A stretch of DNA of 15,540 nucleotides from an uncultured Acetatifactor sp. (GCA_910578995.1 CAJTSY010000036.1:1-15540), one strand, 5' to 3'. Positions 1-7,560 are shown, counted from the first letter of the stretch. Numbers and translations: made by a program. Notes: generated by a model from the letters alone, not told the origin.

Positions 1-63
1 GAATATATAAAGGTGGTGTGGGGCATTGGATACAAAATGGAAAAACAGGAAAAAAATAATTAG
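1..63 (+). CDS. C-terminal end of an OmpR/VanR-type response regulator (5' end outside window)
   Basis: Reading frame 1 is open from the first base to a TAG at 61-63 and encodes EYIKVVWGIGYKMEKQEKNN. The stretch YIKVVWGIGYKME matches the last beta-hairpin of the winged-helix DNA-binding domain of OmpR-family regulators, where Y-I-x-T-V-W-G-x-G-Y-K is nearly invariant; VanR ends in the same way. The protein would bind promoter DNA once phosphorylated by its partner kinase. The kinase gene starts at base 26, inside this gene, in another frame, which is the usual regulator-kinase operon order. Only 20 residues are visible, so the receiver domain and the target cannot be judged. The call rests on this motif plus context. 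Confidence 0.85.
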   Translation, partial: EYIKVVWGIGYKMEKQEKNN

Positions 64-2530
64 CTTTCTCATCTTCTTCCTGGGGGCAGGCCTGACCCTG
101 GGAAGCGCGGCGGACATCCTCAGGCATAAACCCTCCGGAACCCCGGTGTGGCAGCTGGACCGGCTGCTTGAGAACGATTACCAGGAAACCTGGAACTTCC
201 GGGCTTACATTGCGGACCGTCTGGAAAATCTTCTGATCATGGCCACAGGAGGGAGCGGACTGTGGGGCGTATGGGGCTGCGATAACGGCACCTACTACGG
301 CGATTATTATGGAGATTACTGGAACGACTATCCCTCTTCCTTCTTTGAAACGGAGCCGGAACTGTCCTATCCGGAAGAGTGGTGTGAAGACAGAGAGCTG
401 ACTGATTTCTCCCGGGACAGGGATGACATAAAACCCCTGACGGAGCAGCAGCGGCAAGAACTGGCCCAAAAGTACCATGATGCCATCAAAGGGGACAAAA
501 ACCTCCTGTATACCGTCCTCTACGACGGCAGGGTACTGTACAGCAACGCCGACCTGCTTCCGGCTACAGCAGGCCAGGCCGCAGGCAGCACGGACACTTC
601 CGGGGACGCAGCGGCGGCAGGCAGCCAGACTGATCCAGGCGGCACCGTCCCGGCTGATGGCAGCACGGATCCGGCAGACGACACTTCATCCGCCCACGGC
701 GGCGCCGTCCCCACAGGCTCCGGCGCCCTCTCCACGGCATACGGCGATATCCGTCTGCCGGAAGGCTACAATTTCCTCCTCTGGTTCGACGGGGAAAAGG
801 TCCGGATCCTCAAGGACGGCAGGGAGATCGACGTATACGGCGACGGCTGGTACCGGGAGGAAAACGACTGGTATCTGCCCGGATACGCCAATTTCCAGAC
901 GGACGGGACTGTGAAAAAAGCCGCCGTCTGCATTGCCGTAGCCAGGGAACCCGTTATCTACACAGAAGGGTCCTACGAAAAAGGCAAGACAAAGCAGCAT
1001 GACAACAGTCTCTACTGGATAAATGCCAATCTCCGGAGCAGACGGGATGCGCTCCTGCGCGGCTTCATCGGGGCAGGCATCGGCCTTTCCCTGCTGCTTG
1101 CCTCCTTCCTCCTCCGCAGGAGCCGCCGGGAAGCCGCGGAGGGAATCGCCCGCATCCAGGCAAAAATCTGGCTGGAATGCAAGCTTGTAATGCTCTCTGC
1201 CCTGTTTTGCGGGATGTACATGATTTTCACCACATTCATCAACGGATATGGAGCCAGCCTGTGGGAAGAATTCGCCTATGCATACGAATATAATTATGAC
1301 TTCAGTTCCCTTTCCTGGTTTTTCCGGGAAATGGCTTACAGTGTCCCTCCCCTGTTCTGGATCGTGCTGTTCTGGGGTCTGTGGCTGGTCTGGAACGATA
1401 TAAGACACAATAAAAAAATATGGAGGCAAAGCCTGACGGCAAAGATCTGTGCCGGCTTTTCCGCAAAGAACCTGCATCAGCCACTGTCCAGGAAAATGTC
1501 CCGCCGGAACCGGTTCGTCTTCCTGGCAGGCCTTGCATACGCCGTGCTGATGGTGGAGGAAATCCTGCTGATGAACACCGTCTGGCACGGGGCGGCCGTC
1601 CTGGCTGTCGTGCGGCTCCTGGCCGTCCTTGAGACAGTTCTGTTCCTGGTGCTGCTCTATCTGGCCGGAAAGAAAAACATGGCTGACGCCCGGGATATGG
1701 AAGCGCTCTCCCGCCGCATTGACCAGATCCGGAACGGTGATTACAAAGATTCGTCGGACGCTGCGGACTGCCGGGCCTGCTCCGACCTGGAACCCGTCAT
1801 GGCACAGCTGGAGGACATCCGCCACGGAATGGCCCGGGCCGTGGACGAGCAGATGAAAAGCGAACGCATGAAGGTGGAGCTTATCGCCAATGTGTCCCAC
1901 GACATTAAGACGCCCCTGACTTCCATTATCAGTTACGTGGAATTTTTAAAACAGGAGGAGGGGCTCCCGGAGCATGTGCGGGATTACGTGAAAATCCTTG
2001 ACGAGAAATCCCAGAGACTGAAAAACATGGTCACAGATGTGTTTGCGGTGAGCAAGGCCGCCTCCGGGGAACTGCCCATGCAGATGGAGGCGCTGGATTT
2101 CGGCAAGCTGCTGCGCCAGACCCTGGCCGACATGGAGGAGCAGATCCGGGAAAGTCCCGTCACCTTCCGGACAGAGCTTCCGGAATCGCCTGTAAAGATC
2201 ATTGCCGACGGGCAGAGGCTGTACCGTGTCTTCCAGAACCTGTTCCAGAACGCCATAAAATACTCCCTCCAGGGCTCCAGAGTGTATGTGAGCCTAAAAG
2301 CAGACGGCAGCCTGGCCGTGGCCAGTATAAAGAACACCTCCCGGCAGGAACTGGATACAGGGAAGAATTTCGCGGAACGCTTCACCAGGGGGGACTTGAG
2401 CCGCACGGACGGCGGCAGCGGACTGGGGCTGTCCATAGCCCAGAGCTTCACGGAAGCCTGCGGCGGAACCTTCTCCTGGGAGACAGATGCGGATCTCTTT
2501 GTGGTGAAAGTAGTCTTCCAGACCCTGTGA
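26..2530 (+). CDS. Membrane sensor histidine kinase, VanS-like catalytic core
   Basis: An 834-residue sensor kinase that autophosphorylates on histidine and passes the phosphate to the regulator encoded just upstream. TM1 lies at about residues 11-29, followed by a large predicted extracytoplasmic region (about 31-340) and five more hydrophobic segments near 346-362, 385-404, 441-459, 496-516 and 523-549. The HisKA H-box is NVSHDIKTPLTS with H625. The HATPase domain shows the N-box FQNLFQNAIKYS (N738, N742) and the G2 box GGSGLGLS (796-803). The start is TTG at 26, because AGGTGGTG at 11-18 is well spaced and the next in-frame ATG (residue 73) would remove TM1. Six membrane segments and a sensor domain of this size are more than a classical two-TM VanS has. 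Oddities are a YYGDYYGDY stretch and a 55-residue low-complexity linker. The ligand cannot be inferred. Confidence 0.93.
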   Translation: MDTKWKNRKKIISFLIFFLGAGLTLGSAADILRHKPSGTPVWQLDRLLENDYQETWNFRAYIADRLENLLIMATGGSGLWGVWGCDNGTYYGDYYGDYWNDYPSSFFETEPELSYPEEWCEDRELTDFSRDRDDIKPLTEQQRQELAQKYHDAIKGDKNLLYTVLYDGRVLYSNADLLPATAGQAAGSTDTSGDAAAAGSQTDPGGTVPADGSTDPADDTSSAHGGAVPTGSGALSTAYGDIRLPEGYNFLLWFDGEKVRILKDGREIDVYGDGWYREENDWYLPGYANFQTDGTVKKAAVCIAVAREPVIYTEGSYEKGKTKQHDNSLYWINANLRSRRDALLRGFIGAGIGLSLLLASFLLRRSRREAAEGIARIQAKIWLECKLVMLSALFCGMYMIFTTFINGYGASLWEEFAYAYEYNYDFSSLSWFFREMAYSVPPLFWIVLFWGLWLVWNDIRHNKKIWRQSLTAKICAGFSAKNLHQPLSRKMSRRNRFVFLAGLAYAVLMVEEILLMNTVWHGAAVLAVVRLLAVLETVLFLVLLYLAGKKNMADARDMEALSRRIDQIRNGDYKDSSDAADCRACSDLEPVMAQLEDIRHGMARAVDEQMKSERMKVELIANVSHDIKTPLTSIISYVEFLKQEEGLPEHVRDYVKILDEKSQRLKNMVTDVFAVSKAASGELPMQMEALDFGKLLRQTLADMEEQIRESPVTFRTELPESPVKIIADGQRLYRVFQNLFQNAIKYSLQGSRVYVSLKADGSLAVASIKNTSRQELDTGKNFAERFTRGDLSRTDGGSGLGLSIAQSFTEACGGTFSWETDADLFVVKVVFQTL

Positions 2531-2625
2531 CACATTTTACCGATGCAGCGTGGAAACTCCCCGGACAAGTACCAGGGTCCACGCATGTATCGTCAGGTAA
2601 CGACGCGTCCAGGGTTACAGCCCCA

Positions 2626-2685
2626 GAGCTGCTGCCTCAGGGGATACTGTCCCAGGAGCTACTGCCCAAGGAGCCGCTGCCCTTA
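2626..2685 (+). repeat. Four degenerate 15-bp tandem repeats
   Basis: Units are GAGCTGCTGCCTCAG (2626-2640), GGGATACTGTCCCAG (2641-2655), GAGCTACTGCCCAAG (2656-2670) and GAGCCGCTGCCCTTA (2671-2685). In the frame that begins at the GTG overlapping the kinase stop (2527) they encode pentapeptides ELLPQ, GILSQ, ELLPK and EPLPL. That 61-codon ORF has no convincing ribosome binding site, so coding is doubtful. Confidence 0.7.
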
Positions 2686-2802
2686 ATAAGCTACAGAAGT
2701 TTATCAGAATAAATCCGCAGGAAACAGGCTTTCCAGAGATGACAGCAGGGCTGCCAACCGGGGGACAGTGCTCTCCCCAGTCGGCAGCCCCGGATCATGT
2801 GA

Positions 2803-2889
2803 CGTTCTTGTATAACAGTTCAGTTTCCGCCGCGTCGCCGGAACACTCCGCTATGCCGGACTGTGCAGCGTTCTTGTATAACGGTTCAG
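2803..2889 (+). repeat. Two copies of a 21-bp direct repeat, 66 bp apart
   Basis: CGTTCTTGTATAAC followed by (A/G)GTTCAG occurs at 2803-2823 and 2869-2889 with a single mismatch. Flanking bases are also loosely similar (CGGATC.TGTGACG against CGGACTGTGCAGCG), which suggests an old 66-bp tandem duplication. The second copy ends 24 nt before the PHP gene stop codon. Confidence 0.75.
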
Positions 2890-2913
2890 ACAAGATCCTG
2901 GGCTGTGACATTC

Positions 2914-3852
2914 TTATCCTTGCGACAGAAAGATCGGATTTGTCCAGGCATACCGTCCCTCCGCGTCAATGACCACCGCCCGGACATACCGGTAATCCGC
3001 CTGTTCCCCGTTCATGATATCCATCTCCCCGCAGGTGAGCGGCTCCTCTCCCGCCTTCAGCACCCTGGAGGGATGCCGGTCCGACTGCAGCCTTATCTTT
3101 GCCGCAGGGGAACACTTTACCACTGCCTTCCCGTTTTCCACATAAAAATCATGGATCTCGGGGCCGCAGGATGAATAAAACGCCCCGTTTTTTAAAGCTT
3201 CCAGAATCGCCCCCACCGTATTTTCCGCCCTGACCATAACCCATCCCCTGCAGTGCTGGTTCATGGGATGTCCGTCGTCGGTCGCAACGCCGTAGATCAC
3301 CTTCCCCTGCCCCAGAATCTCGTCCCAGTAGGCCGCATCCCTGTCCATGTCATTTTCCATGGCACAGCCTGTGTTCCAGATCTCCATGGCAAAATTGCCC
3401 TTCATATTTTCGAAATAGCGGGCCGGGGTGGAACTCCATTCCGGATGGCAGTAAATGGTCAGGTTCCCCTTCCCGTGGATTTCATCCAGGTAAGGCTGAA
3501 ACTCCTCCTGGTTCCCGGCCCTGCCGGACTCCAGACGCTGATCCTGCTCATATCCGTTTCCCGCCTCCTTCTCCGGACCGATACACACCACATGAAAACA
3601 CCGGAATCCCTTTCCCAAATCAAAGGAAGCATCCATCTCCATGCCGGGTATAATGGTGATGGGCACCTCCGGCGCATAATTTTTGTAATTGTAGATTCTG
3701 TGGTCCGTGATAGCCAGGAAGTCATAGCCGTGCTGATAGTGGTACCGGATCACCTCCTCCGGACTCCCCTCGCCGTCGGAACGGGTGGTATGGCAGTGAA
3801 GTCCTCCCTTCAGTACCTTACCCTCTCCCAGGAATGCCTGTTGACGTATCAT
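2914..3852 (-). CDS. PHP-domain metal-dependent phosphoesterase
   Basis: A 312-residue member of the PHP superfamily, cytosolic hydrolases that use two or three metal ions to cleave phosphoesters; the substrate is unknown. The family ligand set is visible: H19-x-H21 in GGLHCHTTRSDGEG with D26, ITDH with D50 and H51, GMEMD with E72, H87, YCHPEW with H136, and ATDDGH with D192/D193 and H195. It is longer than a bare PHP domain (about 200 residues), with a C-terminal beta-rich extension after residue 220. The start at 3852 has AAGGAGG six bases upstream and its ATG overlaps the stop of the preceding small ORF (ATGA). A second in-frame start at 3903, with its own GGAGGTG, would add 17 residues. 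It is the last gene of the GntR-ABC chain. Relatives include TrpH/YciV-type nucleases, but specificity cannot be read from sequence. Confidence 0.88.
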   Translation of the reverse strand: MIRQQAFLGEGKVLKGGLHCHTTRSDGEGSPEEVIRYHYQHGYDFLAITDHRIYNYKNYAPEVPITIIPGMEMDASFDLGKGFRCFHVVCIGPEKEAGNGYEQDQRLESGRAGNQEEFQPYLDEIHGKGNLTIYCHPEWSSTPARYFENMKGNFAMEIWNTGCAMENDMDRDAAYWDEILGQGKVIYGVATDDGHPMNQHCRGWVMVRAENTVGAILEALKNGAFYSSCGPEIHDFYVENGKAVVKCSPAAKIRLQSDRHPSRVLKAGEEPLTCGEMDIMNGEQADYRYVRAVVIDAEGRYAWTNPIFLSQG

Positions 3853-4079
3853 AAGTTTCCTCCTTGTCCGCGCACAATCCGCGCCTGCAGTCTTTTCTTC
3901 CATATTACACCTCCGGCTCCTCCTGTCAAGATGTTTTTCTCTCCAGCCTCCATAACCGGTGGGGAAAATGCCCTCATTTTTGTGCCAGCTTCCAAAAGAG
4001 CCGAAACGGCCGCCCGGGATTGTCCGCGCAGAATGCACACCAGGATGCCCCCCAGAACCATCAGCAGCCAGAATATCAC
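3849..4079 (-). CDS. Possible small membrane protein between ABC permease and PHP gene
   Basis: A 76-codon ORF with a GTG start that overlaps the permease stop as GTGA, and a TGA stop that overlaps the PHP start as ATGA. The product begins with a hydrophobic stretch (MIFWLLMVLGGILVCILR), which fits one N-terminal membrane helix followed by a positive residue, and continues as a short basic tail with a Gly-rich GGAGG segment and KKRLQARIVRG. I do not recognise a family. Support is positional: both ends form 4-nt overlaps of the kind seen in coupled operons. Against it, the GTG has only a GGGGA directly adjacent rather than a well-spaced Shine-Dalgarno, and ORFs of this size arise by chance in GC-rich DNA. 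Translation could also begin at the ATG six codons downstream. Confidence 0.45.
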   Translation of the reverse strand: MIFWLLMVLGGILVCILRGQSRAAVSALLEAGTKMRAFSPPVMEAGEKNILTGGAGGVIWKKRLQARIVRGQGGNL

Positions 4080-6313
4080 TCCCCGAACCTCAGAATATAC
4101 TTCTCAGGCAGTGCCCCCAGGGGGATATACCATTCTCCGCTTGCGCCCCACGAGGCCATCAGGACCACACGTGTATACTTCTTTCCGAAAATCCCGCCGG
4201 ACCGCCAGGCAGATGTCCCGGCATGCAGCAGTCCGAACACTTCCTCCATCTCCGCCGGATCCGAGACACACACACTCCCTATCTCATCATCAATCTCCGG
4301 ATCCCGGGCGGAAACGGTTTCAGCCGTCTGCAGCGGCCGGGGAGAATCCCCGGAAACCGTCCCGTCCGGATCCGAACCGTCCATTCTCTCCTCGTCCGGG
4401 ATCCCTGCAGGCCGTCCCGGAACTCCATACTGCGCCCTGGCCGCCTCCACCCGCTCCTCCGGCGTCATGTCCTGGATATAATAGTCAAGGGGAAGTACGA
4501 TGAATTCCACCTCCAGCTCCTCCAGTCCCAGAGGCTGCAGGCCGGCTTCCTCCAGGGCCTCCCTCGTACGGCCCATAAAATCATATATCTCCAGGTTGAT
4601 GTCCTCATTCCTCACCCTGTCCCCCTCATGGATACGTACTGAAAGAGAAGCCTCCGCAAGCCACTTCCCTTGCCGCATAAGCACGGCCTCCCGGTTCTCC
4701 ATCACATCCCGGTTGTACGCCCTGATGATCTTCAGCGCCTCCGCTCCCCCCGGATCCAGGGCATGCGCCCCGTCCCCCGGGTTCACCTGGAAGCTTTCCA
4801 TATTCCGCATCTCATCCTCGTCCACAAGCCAGGCAGACTTCATATATTCCTCACTGGTAAAAACAGGCCAGACAACATCCTTATCCGCCTCCACCATCCA
4901 GTAATTCCGGTAATAAACCCTGCCGCTGTCCAGGGTCACCTTCACGGACACCCTTTCCCGCTCCCCCTCCCATATCTCCTTCCGCTCATGCTCCGTCATG
5001 CGCTCCAGAAAGGCATACAGGGTATCATTGTCCCCATAGCACATCTTCTCAACAGGGCTTTCCTCCAATGCGGAGTGGTAAGAATAACGGTTTGCAAGAC
5101 TGGAATCATATACCGAGATAGAGGCTATCTTCCCCTGGTCCGGCAGATAAGCGTCGTAGCCGAACCAGTCCCCGTAAAAAGCAAAACAGATCAGCAGCGC
5201 CGCCGCTGCCGTCCCCGCCATCTGCCACTTGTGGGCAAAAAAGGCCTTGAAATCCATCTGGAACAGAATATCCAGGATCCCGAAAGTAAAAACGCTCCCC
5301 AGTACGGCCCCGAACATCCCCCATCCTGTCCGGAAGTCCGTCAGAAGCAGGGCAAAAAAGGCCCATCCGCACAGACCTGCCGCCACTCCCGGCAGAATCC
5401 GGAAAACCGCCGCCACTTTCCTGCTCCAGATTCCCTGCCCGGCCACCTCCGAAGCCCGCCTCCGGTACAGCCCCCAAGCCGCCGCGCCCGTCACAAGGGC
5501 CACGGCCAGGCTGATCAGAATTTTTCCCCACAGCTCCCATCCCCCTAGGCCGTCCATCCGCAGAATCATCAGCCAGGGCGCGGCAAACAGCGGGGAAAAA
5601 TACACGGCGGAATCCACGCTCACCACCGAAGCGTAAAAAGTCCCCATATAAGCCTCAAAAAAAGCCACCGTCAGCCCATAGATCCCGATAGCCCCAAACC
5701 CCAGGAACACCAGGGAAAACAGCGTGTTCAGTCCATTGCCGCTAAGCATCACCGCCAACAGCACCACATGGTACACCAACAGGTAAATCACCGTCAGCAC
5801 CACAATGCTCAGCAGAATCTCCCCCGCCAGCTCCGGAATCTTTCCGCCTCCCCCAAGCTGCACCAGCAGGCTGCCGGCCAGAAGGAACATGATTAAGCCG
5901 CTCACGATAAATGGAATAAACCATATCAAAAAACCATTCAGGTAACTGACGCCGTACAAAGCGTCCCGCCTTATGGGCAGGCTGTGGTAAGTATCCGTCA
6001 TGTTCCTGTGGAACACATAGCGGAAAGAGGCAAGTCCCGTCGCTGCCGCCACCAACATGGCCACCACCCCGCCGCCGCTGGTCAGGTACGCCGCGGAACC
6101 CCCCACCACTTCGTCCAGGACATCCGGAATACGCCCTCCCATATGCGCCAGAATCCCTTCCACGCCGCCTGCCCGTCCCACGCTCTCGCTCCGCCACAGC
6201 ATCCATCCCACCACCAGAACCAGGAAATTTCCCAGTGCCGAAAGCGCAGCCATCCAGAGCTTATGGCACATATCCTCCCTCATGGCCCTAAAAAATAAGT
6301 TCTTTGATGTCAT
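4076..6313 (-). CDS. ABC transporter permease with large C-terminal soluble domain
   Basis: A 745-residue membrane subunit paired with the ATPase encoded upstream. From the start MTSKNLFFRAMREDM, hydrophobic segments lie near 22-40, 82-98, 120-147, 166-192, 198-219, 264-283, 304-325, 330-350 and 365-380, followed by about 360 mostly polar residues (385-745). A Pro/Asp/Ser-rich linker at about 633-680 separates a last block ending EKYILRFGE. The opening sequence and this architecture are common in clostridial ABC-2 type exporters that sit behind YtrA-type repressors. I chose the start at 6313, not the in-frame codon further upstream (6454), because GGAGG at 6323-6327 precedes it and the sequence then looks family-like. 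It overlaps the ATPase gene by 26 nt. The substrate is unknown; antimicrobial or cell-envelope stress export is an inference from related operons. Confidence 0.85.
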   Translation of the reverse strand: MTSKNLFFRAMREDMCHKLWMAALSALGNFLVLVVGWMLWRSESVGRAGGVEGILAHMGGRIPDVLDEVVGGSAAYLTSGGGVVAMLVAAATGLASFRYVFHRNMTDTYHSLPIRRDALYGVSYLNGFLIWFIPFIVSGLIMFLLAGSLLVQLGGGGKIPELAGEILLSIVVLTVIYLLVYHVVLLAVMLSGNGLNTLFSLVFLGFGAIGIYGLTVAFFEAYMGTFYASVVSVDSAVYFSPLFAAPWLMILRMDGLGGWELWGKILISLAVALVTGAAAWGLYRRRASEVAGQGIWSRKVAAVFRILPGVAAGLCGWAFFALLLTDFRTGWGMFGAVLGSVFTFGILDILFQMDFKAFFAHKWQMAGTAAAALLICFAFYGDWFGYDAYLPDQGKIASISVYDSSLANRYSYHSALEESPVEKMCYGDNDTLYAFLERMTEHERKEIWEGERERVSVKVTLDSGRVYYRNYWMVEADKDVVWPVFTSEEYMKSAWLVDEDEMRNMESFQVNPGDGAHALDPGGAEALKIIRAYNRDVMENREAVLMRQGKWLAEASLSVRIHEGDRVRNEDINLEIYDFMGRTREALEEAGLQPLGLEELEVEFIVLPLDYYIQDMTPEERVEAARAQYGVPGRPAGIPDEERMDGSDPDGTVSGDSPRPLQTAETVSARDPEIDDEIGSVCVSDPAEMEEVFGLLHAGTSAWRSGGIFGKKYTRVVLMASWGASGEWYIPLGALPEKYILRFGE

Positions 6314-7190
6314 ACCCCTTAACCTCCGTTTCACTGATAAAGATTTCCTCCAGGGACAAAGGCAGCAGTTCGAAGAACACAGGCTCCAGGCCCTCCATGA
6401 AGCTTTCCACCTCTTCCCTGCGCCCCCTTGCCGTAAAGGTATACAGCGCGCCACGGTTTTCCACAGTCAGAACCTCCAGACCCTCCCTTATCTGCCCAAG
6501 CATCCCCTCTTCCTTCACCACGCACTGGATTTTGTGCAAGTTCAGCTTCATCTCGTCCAGATCCTTCTCAAACAGGATGCCTCCCCGGTGCAGCAGCCCC
6601 ACATATTCACAAATATCTTCCAGTTCCCGCAGATTATGGGACGCAATCACCGGCGTCAGCCCCCGTTCCTCTATCTCATGTATAAACAAACGTTTCACCG
6701 CCTGCCGCATGACGGGATCCAGTCCATCGAACGTCTCGTCGCACAGCAGGTATTTAGTATTGGCACAGATCCCGCATATGACGGAGAGCTGCTTCTTCAT
6801 CCCCTTGGAGAAGGTGTTCACCTTCCTGCCCGGGTCCAGGCCGAACTTCCCCATCAGCTCCGACCATTTCCCTGCATCAAAGGCGGGGTAATAAGTCTGG
6901 TAGAGCTTCCGCATATCCTTCGGCGTGCCGTTCTTAAAAAAATACTGGTCATCCGAAATATAGAAAATTTCCGCCTTCACGGCAGGATTGTCATACACCG
7001 GCTGCCCGTCCACAACCACGCGGCCCTCTTCCGGCTTCATCACCCCGCAGGTGAGCCGCATCAGGGTGGATTTTCCGGCACCGTTGGTTCCAATGAGGCC
7101 GAACACATGCCCTTCTTCTATCCTGGCCGTGACGCCGTCCACAGCCTGTACAGGGCCAAACCGCTTGCTCACATTCTGAAATTCAATCAT
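6288..7190 (-). CDS. ABC transporter ATP-binding protein (YtrB-like)
   Basis: A 300-residue ATPase that powers the adjacent permease. Walker A is GTNGAGKST (34-42); the signature is the degenerate FSKGMKKQ (127-134), typical of this ABC-2 exporter class instead of LSGGQ; Walker B is KYLLCDE (146-152, with E152 as catalytic base); the D-loop is GLD (156-158) and the H-loop is H185 in IASHNLRE. About 100 residues follow the core, as in drug-type and YtrB-type ATPases. The start at 7190 has GGAGG six bases upstream; it lies inside the end of the repressor gene (8-nt overlap), so the two are probably translationally coupled. The longer start at 7208 lacks a good site. All catalytic motifs are intact. 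Confidence 0.93.
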   Translation of the reverse strand: MIEFQNVSKRFGPVQAVDGVTARIEEGHVFGLIGTNGAGKSTLMRLTCGVMKPEEGRVVVDGQPVYDNPAVKAEIFYISDDQYFFKNGTPKDMRKLYQTYYPAFDAGKWSELMGKFGLDPGRKVNTFSKGMKKQLSVICGICANTKYLLCDETFDGLDPVMRQAVKRLFIHEIEERGLTPVIASHNLRELEDICEYVGLLHRGGILFEKDLDEMKLNLHKIQCVVKEEGMLGQIREGLEVLTVENRGALYTFTARGRREEVESFMEGLEPVFFELLPLSLEEIFISETEVKGYDIKELIF

Positions 7191-7560
7191 TGCCTTCCTC
7201 CCCTCCATAGATCTGCCGCAGCCGCCCTTCCAGGCTCTCCCTGGTCAGCCCGGCCGCCTTCGCCTTTACAGTCAGCTCCTCCCATTCCTGAAAAATCCTG
7301 CCCCGCCTGCTCTCCCTCCAGTCGCCCTCCGAGGTGACGAAGGTGCCCCGCCCGGACACTGTGTAGAGATAGCCGTCCTGCTCCAGCTGCGCGTAGGCCC
7401 TCTGCACGGTATTCGGATTCACGGACAACTCCATGGCAAGGCTGCGGACACTGGGCATCCTGGTCAGGGGCTCCAGTCCGCCGCTGATGATCAGGTGCTC
7501 CAGTTTCTCCACCATCTGTTCATAGATAGGGCGTTTATCCCGGTAATCCAACAGTATCAT
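7183..7560 (-). CDS. GntR-family transcriptional regulator, YtrA subfamily
   Basis: A 125-residue DNA-binding protein. The N-terminal winged helix is complete: RPIYEQMVEKLEHLI, then RMPSVRSLAMELSVNPNTVQ (about 33-52), AYAQLEQDGYLY and the wing GRGTFV. The C-terminal part is only about 50 residues, which is typical of the YtrA subfamily and too short for FadR- or HutC-type ligand domains. YtrA proteins usually repress the ABC genes that follow them, and here the ATPase starts within this gene. The start at 7560 follows AAGGAAGAGGG; a longer frame to 7860 runs through the promoter and is not used. A palindrome at 7712-7730 next to the -10 hexamer is the likely operator, implying self-repression. 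The inducer is unknown. Confidence 0.9.
   Translation of the reverse strand: MILLDYRDKRPIYEQMVEKLEHLIISGGLEPLTRMPSVRSLAMELSVNPNTVQRAYAQLEQDGYLYTVSGRGTFVTSEGDWRESRRGRIFQEWEELTVKAKAAGLTRESLEGRLRQIYGGEEGND

Larger units (their letters stand above)
2531..2913. other. Convergent intergenic region without a supported gene
   Basis: This 383-nt stretch lies between the stop of the kinase gene (plus) and the stop of the PHP gene (minus). It holds a 7-bp inverted repeat GCGTGGA/TCCACGC (2548-2554 and 2578-2584, 23-nt loop, no T-tract), four degenerate 15-bp tandem repeats, and a 21-bp sequence present twice. Short ORFs here lack Shine-Dalgarno sites. I see no clear rho-independent terminator for either gene. 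Confidence 0.6.

Noticed and set aside
686..1900. Long antisense ORF (404 codons) opposite the kinase gene
   Set aside because: It lies wholly opposite a well-supported kinase, has no recognisable domain, and His/Gln/Pro-rich composition typical of a GC-driven shadow frame.
2548..2584. Inverted repeat after the kinase gene as a terminator
   Set aside because: A 7-bp stem with a 23-nt loop and no T-tract on either strand is too weak.
2739..2972. 77-codon ORF over the 21-bp repeat pair
   Set aside because: No Shine-Dalgarno site, runs into the end of the PHP gene, and its only pattern (FLYN twice) follows from the DNA duplication.
3253..4503. 416-codon plus-strand ORF opposite PHP and permease genes
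   Set aside because: It spans the ends of two real minus-strand genes and encodes a Pro/Arg-rich low-complexity product.
6057..7337. 426-codon plus-strand ORF opposite ATPase and permease
   Set aside because: The opposite strand carries intact Walker motifs and an overlapping operon; this frame has no domain or ribosome binding site.
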